16,730 nucleotides of DNA from Candidatus Woesearchaeota archaeon. GTDB taxonomy: Archaea > Nanobdellota > Nanobdellia > Woesearchaeales > ARS49. The position numbers and the translations under genes were made by a program. Position 1 is the stretch's first letter. Every line of letters begins with the position of its first letter. This document shows positions 6,687 to 12,806 of this stretch, one piece after another. The DNA is taken from NCBI GenBank assembly GCA_003694525.1, contig RFLK01000024.1, forward strand, positions 1 through 16,730, written 5' to 3'. The notes beneath the pieces were generated by a model. It was not told where the DNA came from. It did no database searches and saw only the letters and a program-made list of their open reading frames with translations.

Positions 6687-7601
6687 ATGGCTCTCTCAAG
6701 AAAATGCGCAGTAATCCTGTTGACACTTGCATTAATTTTTACAGCATGCATTCAAGAACAAACCACCCCCAAAACAGAAGTCGAAGGAGGAGTTCGCGCG
6801 CTTGAAATATCCTTGAAGCCGGTCTCGAGGGATATTATAATGTGCCAACAAACAGATGTTCTAACAACTCTGCACAATGCCGGAACAGCGAACATAGAGA
6901 GAGGAGAATACAACATAATAACAGAACCCCAAGTCCTGAAACCAATAACACCTCAAAAAGGAGAAATCAGCCTTGAAGGAAGAACAAAATACTCCCCAGG
7001 AGAAACACTCAAAATGACAATAAGCTTGAAAAATAACGGCCTTGCAGAGCAACTGCAAAACTATCAGACTCCTCTAATATTCCAAGCCTGCTACCCTTAC
7101 CAGACAAAAGCAAACATACCAGTATGCATAGACCCCGACATAGCAGACACCATACCAAACAAGCCCTGCAGAGCAGAGCCCATAGACTTGAGAGGGGGGC
7201 AAGGAGCTCCTGTTGCAATAACACAGGTTGATCAAGTAATGATACCAACAAACGAAGGAATACGCCCAACATTTCTAATACACGTGCAAAACCAAGGAGG
7301 CGGGCGAATAGTAGACCTTGCCGCGCTCGAATTTGCGTGCGGGAGCGCAAGAGCAAGCACCCGACTAAAGCCCTTGGTGAAAATAAACGCAAACCTTGCA
7401 GGAAAAGAGCTGGAATGCGCTCCAGAGAATGCAGAAATCGGACCTGATACGACAATAATCTCCTGCACAAGCAAAACAACTTACCCAAAGGGCGCTGGAA
7501 CAATAAGCTCAATCCTGACAGCAAACATTGAATACGGATACATAAACACCAAAACATTGACATTCAACATCAAAAGACTGCCAGGGCAGACATCCTGCTG
7601 A
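6687..7601 (+). CDS. Surface lipoprotein, paralogue 1 of 3
   Basis: A 304-residue secreted lipoprotein of unknown function. The N terminus has a hydrophobic signal peptide ending in the lipobox FTAC, so C21 is the likely lipidated residue. Two beta-rich domains follow. Domain 1 (about 35-130) begins RALEISLKP and carries a TTLHNAGT turn. Domain 2 (about 168-300) carries LRGGQGAPVAI, then VQNQGGGRIVD, and ends with the IEYGY strand. Six cysteines (135, 147, 161, 218, 244, 260) align with the two paralogues downstream; C53 and C304 are extra. The NxG turns resemble CARDB/NEW3-type adhesive sandwiches, a fold-level guess. It starts directly after the stop of the seven-helix gene with AGGAGG upstream. 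Domain 1 is the most divergent of the three copies. Confidence 0.85.
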   Translation: MALSRKCAVILLTLALIFTACIQEQTTPKTEVEGGVRALEISLKPVSRDIIMCQQTDVLTTLHNAGTANIERGEYNIITEPQVLKPITPQKGEISLEGRTKYSPGETLKMTISLKNNGLAEQLQNYQTPLIFQACYPYQTKANIPVCIDPDIADTIPNKPCRAEPIDLRGGQGAPVAITQVDQVMIPTNEGIRPTFLIHVQNQGGGRIVDLAALEFACGSARASTRLKPLVKINANLAGKELECAPENAEIGPDTTIISCTSKTTYPKGAGTISSILTANIEYGYINTKTLTFNIKRLPGQTSC

Positions 7602-7608
7602 CGAAAAG

Positions 7609-7616
7609 TATAAATA
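7609..7616 (+). promoter_or_regulatory. TATA box of the second lipoprotein gene
   Basis: TATAAATA, preceded by GAAAAG, is centred about 27 bases before the ATG at 7639. That spacing predicts a leaderless mRNA, and no Shine-Dalgarno site precedes the ATG. This copy therefore appears to have its own promoter even though it follows the upstream gene by only 37 bases. Confidence 0.65.
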
Positions 7617-7638
7617 AACACTAAGCTTAAAAGCAGCC

Positions 7639-8559
7639 ATGAAAAAAAGAGCGTTCATAATTCTTCTCCTAATACTCTTGATAGCCTGCCAGAGAAAAGA
7701 CACAACGCCAACCCCTCAAACATACCGTTCAGGAAACCAAGGTCTTGCGCTATCTTTTGCACCAAACCTTCCACCACCAACAATAATCGCAGAGCAAAGA
7801 GAGCCACTGCAAATACTAGTGAACGTAGAAAACAGAGGAACAAGCACAGTCGGAGGGGGGCAGGACAGGCTATATCTTCACGGGTTTGACCCCAACATAA
7901 TAACAGGAATAAGCACTCAAGGCCAGCCAATAAGAGTTCTTGAAGGAAGAGGCCCCTACGTTCAAAGAGGAGAATTTGACACCATATCTTTCAGAGCAAG
8001 AGTCACCCTTCCAGAAGGCGTTGATAGAATACAACAACCAATATACGCGACTGCCTGCTACACGTACGAGACTGTTGCAACAGGACAAGTGTGCATAGAT
8101 CCAAACCCCTTCTCACCATACGCACAACAAAAAGTATGCACGCCAAGCGCAATCAATCTTGGAAGCCAAGGGGCTCCTGTTGCAGTGCAAAACGTAAACG
8201 TAATAGCACAGCCCGGCAGAACGCGTTTTGAAATAACAATATCAAATGTTGGCGGAGGAACAGTTTTTGATCCGAACAAAATTGCCCAGTGCAACCCCAA
8301 CAGTCCAGGGCTTGGCCCAAACGATATAGACCGAGTTCTTGTAGAAGAAGTCAGCGTTTCCGGACAGAACATCATAGATACGTGCAAGCCTCGCCTGAGA
8401 GAGCAAAGAGGCCTATTCCCATTACAGAGCAGAACAATCACCTGCGAGCTTGAAGATATAAGAGGAGAGAGCGCATACATAACACCAATAACAGTAAAGC
8501 TAAGGTACGGCTATAAGACAACAATACCCAAGATTGTAACAGTAATATCATCCACCTGA
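7639..8559 (+). CDS. Surface lipoprotein, paralogue 2 of 3
   Basis: A 306-residue lipoprotein, paralogous to its neighbours on both sides. The signal peptide MKKRAFIILLLILLIAC ends in lipobox LIAC with lipidated C17. A Thr/Pro-rich tether (about 20-30) leads to domain 1, which starts GNQGLALSF and has VNVENRGTS at about 61-69. A cysteine-rich link follows (ACYTYET, VCIDP, KVC; C140, C152, C167). Domain 2 starts LGSQGAPVAV near 174-183, carries ITISNVGGGTVFD, has C218, C249 and C269, and ends with KLRYGYKT. Apart from the lipobox cysteine there are exactly six cysteines, pointing to three disulfides. It has its own leaderless promoter. Function unknown; an extracellular binding or assembly role is inferred only from topology and fold. 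Confidence 0.86.
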   Translation: MKKRAFIILLLILLIACQRKDTTPTPQTYRSGNQGLALSFAPNLPPPTIIAEQREPLQILVNVENRGTSTVGGGQDRLYLHGFDPNIITGISTQGQPIRVLEGRGPYVQRGEFDTISFRARVTLPEGVDRIQQPIYATACYTYETVATGQVCIDPNPFSPYAQQKVCTPSAINLGSQGAPVAVQNVNVIAQPGRTRFEITISNVGGGTVFDPNKIAQCNPNSPGLGPNDIDRVLVEEVSVSGQNIIDTCKPRLREQRGLFPLQSRTITCELEDIRGESAYITPITVKLRYGYKTTIPKIVTVISST

Positions 8560-8585
8560 AACAATACGTCGAGCCGTAGCAAACA

Positions 8586-8593
8586 TTTATAAG
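8586..8593 (+). promoter_or_regulatory. TATA box of the third lipoprotein gene
   Basis: TTTATAAG is centred about 28 bases before the ATG at 8618, in the 58-base gap after the second lipoprotein gene. There is no Shine-Dalgarno site, consistent with a leaderless transcript under separate control. Confidence 0.65.
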
Positions 8594-8617
8594 AGCATAA
8601 TAACTAAAACAAACAAA

Positions 8618-9547
8618 ATGAGGCGAGTATTAATATTACTGGCACTTGCTCTTCTAATTGCCTGCGCCCAAGAAGAAGGAAAGCAAGTAAACATAGAACA
8701 AAGCCCATTTGTAGGAGGCACACAAGGCGTTGAACTATCATTCCAAGACGTGCGAGAGAGCGTCTTCGATTCTGGAACAGACCCATTTGATGTTATAGTC
8801 AAACTTGAAAACAAAGGAGAATCGCCTGTTGAAAAAGCGACGGCAAGGGTTGAATTGAGCGGAATAAACCCTGCAGAGTTTGGAAAAACACCTCAAGAGC
8901 TAATACAAAACCCTCCTGACGATCTTGTTGAAACACGAAAGGACCCTCAAGGAAACATAATTCCAGGATCGCCTGTTTTTGTGGAATTTAGAGGGCTCAA
9001 CTACCAGAAAGCGCTTGCAGGCGCTCAAGCCCAATTCACACTCAGAGCAGAATCCTGCTACCTATACAGAACACGAGCAGTGAGCAAGCTGTGCGTTAGA
9101 AAAAACCTGCTAAGCCCAAGACCTGGAGGAATCTGTTCTGTATCTGAGGCAAAACAAGTCCACAACTCAGGATCGCCAGTGCACATACAGAACCTTAAAC
9201 AAACTACCAGATCTGGCAACAAAATAGGATTCTCATTTGAAGTTGCAAATATTGGATCAGGAGAGCTCTATGAGCGAAACTCCAACTGCGACAAGACAAA
9301 TAGAAAAAGCTCAAACAGAGCTTACCTGATAGTAAACACAGGACTCTCGGGACTCCAATGCACAGGATTGAACCCGGTCCAGGACGGCGCAGAAGGCTGG
9401 ATAACACTCTATGGAGGGCGCAAACAAATAAGCTGCACACAGACAATATCAAACCCTGCAGACTATGAGCAACTGATAAACATAGAAGCAATCTACGATT
9501 ACTCACAAAGCGCTCAAACAAACATCATTGTAAAGAGCTCTGAGTAG
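8618..9547 (+). CDS. Surface lipoprotein, paralogue 3 of 3
   Basis: A 309-residue lipoprotein with the same plan as the two upstream genes. The signal peptide ends in LIAC (C16). Domain 1 starts GTQGVELSF and has VKLENKGESPV at about 61-71. The cysteine link is SCYLYRT, LCV, IC (C147, C159, C173). Domain 2 has NSGSPVHIQN near 183-192, FEVANIGSGELYE near 207-219, C224, C248 and C273, and a closing IYDYS strand in place of YGY. The cysteine spacing 12 then 14 equals that of paralogue 1. It is the last gene of the locus, and its final 23 bases overlap the 3' end of convergent rfcS. Function unknown. Confidence 0.86.
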   Translation: MRRVLILLALALLIACAQEEGKQVNIEQSPFVGGTQGVELSFQDVRESVFDSGTDPFDVIVKLENKGESPVEKATARVELSGINPAEFGKTPQELIQNPPDDLVETRKDPQGNIIPGSPVFVEFRGLNYQKALAGAQAQFTLRAESCYLYRTRAVSKLCVRKNLLSPRPGGICSVSEAKQVHNSGSPVHIQNLKQTTRSGNKIGFSFEVANIGSGELYERNSNCDKTNRKSSNRAYLIVNTGLSGLQCTGLNPVQDGAEGWITLYGGRKQISCTQTISNPADYEQLINIEAIYDYSQSAQTNIIVKSSE

Positions 9548-10493
9548 ACATCAAAACGAACTGAGAGAGCAAAGCCTCAAGCTGGACGAACTCATCAGAA
9601 CCCTCTACGATCCTGAACTCTATCTCTCCGCACTTATCAATTAAAGACACCTTATCCCTCCCAGGCACATCAAGATTCCAGACTTCAGACTGTATCTGCT
9701 TTACAAGATCTATTCCTGAAAGACCGTACTTGAGCATAACCTCAAGAAGCTTTGACCTTGCCTTTAAGAAATCACCAGATAGCGCAACCTTGAGAACATC
9801 CCTCACCTCTTGGGGCTGAGCAACGCTGGCAAGAGAGTAAACCGTCTCTTCAGTGATATTGTTTGTTATTGCTGCGCAGGACTGCAAAACATTCTGCAAA
9901 CGCCTGCAATCACCCCCTGCAACACTGACAAGAGCGCTACGAGCAGAATCATCAATAGACAGCCCTTCTTCAGAAGCAACCTCATCTATCAGCTTCCTTA
10001 TCTCTTCCTCATCAAGCGGCCTGAAACGGAAAACTGCACACCTGCTCTGAATAGGATCTATCATCTTGCTGCTATAATTGCAAGCAAGAATAAACCTGCA
10101 CGTTCCAGTGTACATCTCCATAGTGCGACGCAAGGCTTGCTGAGCATCGCGAGTTAGAGCATCACACTCATCAAGAAAAATCAGCTTAAAGGGAACATCG
10201 CCAAGGGCTTTTGTCCTTGCAAAATCCTTGACCTTAACACGAATAACATCTATTCCGCGCTCATCTGAAGAGTTCAACTCAAGAAAATTCTCACGATAAC
10301 CATCACCAAAAAGCTCGCGAGCAATAACAAGAGCCAAAGTGCTCTTTCCAACACCTGCCGGGCCTGCAAACAACAAATGAGGAAGGTTTTTCTGCTTTAC
10401 AAATGCCGAGAGCTTGTCAACAATATCCTTCTGGCCCCTTACTTGAGAAAAAGTCTTAGGCCTGTACTTTTCCGTCCAAATGGCTGAAGTCAT
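9525..10493 (-). CDS. rfcS: Replication factor C small subunit
   Basis: ATPase subunit of the clamp loader that opens PCNA and places it on primed DNA. The 322-residue protein has the N-terminal WTEKYRPKTF box (6-15), Walker A GPAGVGKS at 44-51, Walker B IFLDECD at 105-111, sensor 1 region ACNYSSKM at 137-144 and the SRC motif at 150-152, which supplies the arginine finger. A sensor 2 region (GDCRRLQN) follows, and then the C-terminal collar domain. No intein is present, although archaeal RfcS often carries one. The ATG at 10493 is about 25 bases from a TATA box, so the mRNA is probably leaderless. Its 3' end overlaps the third lipoprotein gene convergently. RfcL is not in the window. Confidence 0.97.
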   Translation of the reverse strand: MTSAIWTEKYRPKTFSQVRGQKDIVDKLSAFVKQKNLPHLLFAGPAGVGKSTLALVIARELFGDGYRENFLELNSSDERGIDVIRVKVKDFARTKALGDVPFKLIFLDECDALTRDAQQALRRTMEMYTGTCRFILACNYSSKMIDPIQSRCAVFRFRPLDEEEIRKLIDEVASEEGLSIDDSARSALVSVAGGDCRRLQNVLQSCAAITNNITEETVYSLASVAQPQEVRDVLKVALSGDFLKARSKLLEVMLKYGLSGIDLVKQIQSEVWNLDVPGRDKVSLIDKCGEIEFRIVEGSDEFVQLEALLSQFVLMSTQSSLQ

Positions 10494-10513
10494 AAACCAA
10501 AGCGCAAGAAGGA

Positions 10514-10521
10514 ATTATAAA
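10514..10521 (-). promoter_or_regulatory. TATA box of rfcS
   Basis: Reads TTTATAAT on the minus strand, inside CTTTTTATAATTCC, centred about 25 bases before the ATG at 10493. No Shine-Dalgarno site follows, so a leaderless mRNA is predicted. Confidence 0.65.
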
Positions 10522-10543
10522 AAGATTGCTAAAGAAGAGGCGT

Positions 10544-10804
10544 TCAAACAATATCCTCTTCGGATATCACAAGAAAATCACCCATAGCGATAACCGCGCT
10601 AAAAGGTATCAACAGCTCTCCAGACTTTGAACGCTCAAGATCAAACTTGTCAGCATAAGGAGTAGGATTCTTAAGCACCACAGATATGAGCTCGCCACTC
10701 TTGGTCTCAAAAACAATATCACCAACATCACCAAAGCGCTTGCCACTCTTGCTTACAACAGTCTTTGTGAGTAGCTCCTTCGAAAACTTCTTATCCGCTT
10801 CCAT
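10544..10804 (-). CDS. Small PRC-barrel domain protein
   Basis: An 86-residue protein consisting almost entirely of one PRC-barrel, the small beta barrel known from the photosynthetic reaction centre H subunit and the RimM C terminus. Recognisable parts are the opening LLTKTVVSKSGKRFGDVGDI (11-30), a GELISVVL strand, and the closing LLIPFSAVIAMGDFLVIS (64-81). Stand-alone PRC-barrel proteins are common in archaea; their role is mostly unknown, with suggested links to RNA processing or cell division. It has no membrane segment or signal peptide. It lies 50 bases upstream of rfcS but both genes appear to have their own leaderless promoter, so a functional tie to the clamp loader is not established. 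Confidence 0.88.
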   Translation of the reverse strand: MEADKKFSKELLTKTVVSKSGKRFGDVGDIVFETKSGELISVVLKNPTPYADKFDLERSKSGELLIPFSAVIAMGDFLVISEEDIV

Positions 10805-10826
10805 AAAAAGAACCTGAATTCGACTG

Positions 10827-10834
10827 TATTTAAG
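10827..10834 (-). promoter_or_regulatory. TATA box of the PRC-barrel gene
   Basis: Reads CTTAAATA on the minus strand after GAAAAG, centred about 26 bases before the ATG at 10804. It predicts a leaderless transcript. Confidence 0.6.
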
Positions 10835-10863
10835 CTTTTCTATGCTCGGTCATATTGTCGGCC

Positions 10864-11634
10864 CTAATCCTTACAACAAGCAGAACAAGAATCGCGACCG
10901 CAACCCTTTGGAGCCTGGGTTGCTAAAAGCGCTTTGCGAACATCCCTTGCAACACCCTCAACAAACTCCCTTGTGAAAGGATTCATAATAACAGGCCTGC
11001 GAGAACGCTTATCAACATAATGGACAACAGCCTCATCAACTCTCGAGCCAAAAATCTCCTCCAAAACAAGAGCATAACACGCAACCTGAACCCTGTGATG
11101 ATCAAAAACGCCATCTGGAGGAGCGGATCCTGACTTTAACTCCACAGGCACTATCTTGTTCTCATAACACTCAAGAGAATCTATCCTTCCCCTGACACCC
11201 AACCTCTTGCTCTCAATCCTATACTCTGGCTTGATCTTCGGAGTCAAAGCCTGCCAGAGAGCCTCCCCTCTAAGACCAGACTTCAACAAAGGAGCCATGC
11301 GCTCAAAAGAAGATATTGCACAAGCGCGCGCAACATCCCTCACTTGATCAAAAGCCTCCTTGAAATGGACCCCTGTCTTCTTCAACGCGCGAGAATTCAA
11401 CCTAACGCAGATGCCCGCAACACGCTCCACCTCACTCTCAATCGCTGATTGCACATCCTGCGCAAAAACAGCCCTCTTCTCGCTCTCAGGCCACAACTCA
11501 TGAACCTTGTGCTTTGCAATACCAAGGGCCATTGCCCTATTCAAAACAGGCTTCTCACCCAAAACATAGGAATAATGGAACTGCCTTGGGCAATAAACCC
11601 AGCAAGCAAGCGCTGAAATTGGTAAAATTCTCAT
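10864..11634 (-). CDS. Stand-alone Cas4-like RecB-family nuclease with iron-sulfur cysteines
   Basis: A 256-residue member of the Cas4/RecB-like PD-(D/E)XK nucleases. The nuclease core shows H42 or H45 in KHKVHELW, D152 in GRIDSLE, the E165-x-K167 pair in VPVELKSG, and Q183 in HRVQVACY. Four cysteines fit the Cas4 4Fe-4S site: C15 in YCPRQF, and C245, C250 and C253 in GCGRDSCSAC at the C terminus. Cas4 proteins are single-strand DNA exonucleases that trim CRISPR spacers, but similar genes also occur away from CRISPR and probably act in DNA repair. No array or other cas gene is in this window. I chose the ATG at 11634 (MRILPISALACWVYCPR) because it lies about 26 bases from a TATA-like box; an in-frame TTG at 11697 would add 21 residues and is less likely. 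Confidence 0.87.
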   Translation of the reverse strand: MRILPISALACWVYCPRQFHYSYVLGEKPVLNRAMALGIAKHKVHELWPESEKRAVFAQDVQSAIESEVERVAGICVRLNSRALKKTGVHFKEAFDQVRDVARACAISSFERMAPLLKSGLRGEALWQALTPKIKPEYRIESKRLGVRGRIDSLECYENKIVPVELKSGSAPPDGVFDHHRVQVACYALVLEEIFGSRVDEAVVHYVDKRSRRPVIMNPFTREFVEGVARDVRKALLATQAPKGCGRDSCSACCKD

Positions 11635-11656
11635 CGGGCAGAGCCTTGCAAGCACG

Positions 11657-11664
11657 CTTAAAAG
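11657..11664 (-). promoter_or_regulatory. TATA-like box of the Cas4-like gene
   Basis: Reads CTTTTAAG on the minus strand, centred about 26 bases before the ATG at 11634. It is weaker than the other boxes, but its spacing supports this start over the upstream TTG. Confidence 0.45.
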
Positions 11665-11699
11665 AATTATGCGTAATTGTACAGTAGGATATGACAATG

Positions 11700-11707
11700 T
11701 TTATATT
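11700..11707 (+). promoter_or_regulatory. TATA box of tyrS
   Basis: TTTATATT is centred about 27 bases before the ATG at 11731. No Shine-Dalgarno site at useful spacing is seen, so a leaderless mRNA is predicted. Confidence 0.65.
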
Positions 11708-11730
11708 ATCAAGGAAAACACGAAGCTATA

Positions 11731-12765
11731 ATGGCTGAAATGAGCGTTGAGGAAAGATACAAACTTGTTGCAAGAAACACTCAGGAAATAATAACCGCAG
11801 AAGAGCTCAAAAAGCTTCTGGCTGAAAAAAAACAACCATCAATATACTTAGGGACAGCTCCGACAAGCACGCCACACATAGGATATTTTGTCTGGGCACA
11901 AAAGATGACAGATTTTGCAAACGCAGGATTTCGCGTAAAACTGCTTCTCGCAGACCTGCACGCAGCTCTTGACAACACCCCTTGGGAACTCGTCGATGCA
12001 AGGTATGAATACTACAAAACAGTAATACCCGCAATATTCAAATCACTAGGAGCAGACCTCTCAAAAATTGAAATAATAAAAGGAAGCGATTACCAACTTA
12101 CAAAAGAGTACGTGTACGATCTTCTCAAAATGAGCACGCACTCGAGCGTGAATGACGCTATGAGAGCTGCAAGCGAGGTTGTAAAAATGGGCGAGAGCCC
12201 AAAGCTCTCAGGACTCATATATCCCCTGATGCAAAGCCTTGATGAAGAATACTTGAAAGTTGACGCGCAATTCGGAGGACTGGACCAGAGAAAAATACTG
12301 GTCTTTGCAAGAGAACACCTGCCAAAAATAGGATACGCCAGGCGAATTGAAATAATGAGCCCGCTAATACCAGGGCTTACAGCAAGCGGAAAGATGAGCT
12401 CATCAGAGCCCGGATCAAAAATAGCCCTGCAAGACGACCCAAGAACAGTTGAGAAAAAAATAATGAGTGCGTATTGCCCTGAAAAACAAATTGAAAACAA
12501 CGGAATAATCGCATTCTGCAAATACGTCATAATGGTCCAGAAAGAAGACAAAAAAGAAACATTCACAATAGAACGGCCAGAAAAGTTCGGAGGCAATGCG
12601 CAATATTCAAACTATTCTGACCTCGAAGCGGATTTCAAATCAGGCAAACTGCACCCGCAAGACCTGAAAAAAGCCGTTGCAAAAGAGATAAACAAGCTAA
12701 TCGAGCCAATTCACAAAGTGCTTGAAGGAAAAGAAGACATAATAAACAAGGCATATCCTGCATAG
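11731..12765 (+). CDS. tyrS: Tyrosyl-tRNA synthetase, eukaryote-like sequence type
   Basis: Class I synthetase that charges tRNA-Tyr. The 344-residue protein is the compact archaeal/eukaryotic core without a bacterial S4 domain. It has YLGTAP (39-44), the HIGH motif as HIGY (49-52), the tyrosine pocket segment around Y164, Q168 and D178 (SGLIYPLMQ, EYLKVDAQFGG), and KMSSS at 221-225. Blocks such as DEEYLKVDAQFGG-DQRKI, PWEL...YY, IKGSDYQLTKEY and ENNGIIAF match my memory of human cytosolic TyrRS more closely than the Methanocaldococcus enzyme. It ends KAYPA, again like the end of the eukaryotic core. It is divergent from the Cas4-like gene and 41 bases upstream of pan. Confidence 0.95.
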   Translation: MAEMSVEERYKLVARNTQEIITAEELKKLLAEKKQPSIYLGTAPTSTPHIGYFVWAQKMTDFANAGFRVKLLLADLHAALDNTPWELVDARYEYYKTVIPAIFKSLGADLSKIEIIKGSDYQLTKEYVYDLLKMSTHSSVNDAMRAASEVVKMGESPKLSGLIYPLMQSLDEEYLKVDAQFGGLDQRKILVFAREHLPKIGYARRIEIMSPLIPGLTASGKMSSSEPGSKIALQDDPRTVEKKIMSAYCPEKQIENNGIIAFCKYVIMVQKEDKKETFTIERPEKFGGNAQYSNYSDLEADFKSGKLHPQDLKKAVAKEINKLIEPIHKVLEGKEDIINKAYPA

Positions 12766-12775
12766 ACTCGATACA

Positions 12776-12783
12776 TTTAAATA
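12776..12783 (+). promoter_or_regulatory. TATA box of pan, which also decides its start codon
   Basis: TTTAAATA is centred about 27 bases before the ATG at 12807. An in-frame ATG at 12783 overlaps this box and so could not be used by a transcript starting from it. The mRNA is predicted to be leaderless. Confidence 0.6.
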
Positions 12784-12806
12784 TGCTCGTCCTTGATGTG
12801 CATTGG

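Noticed and set aside
11635..11697. Upstream TTG start for the Cas4-like protein
   Set aside because: Rare start codon; it lies upstream of the TATA-like box at 11657-11664, and the family normally begins just before the cysteine-containing YCPR segment.
12783..12806. Upstream ATG start for pan (eight extra residues)
   Set aside because: The ATG overlaps the TATA box at 12776-12783 and so would not be on the predicted transcript.
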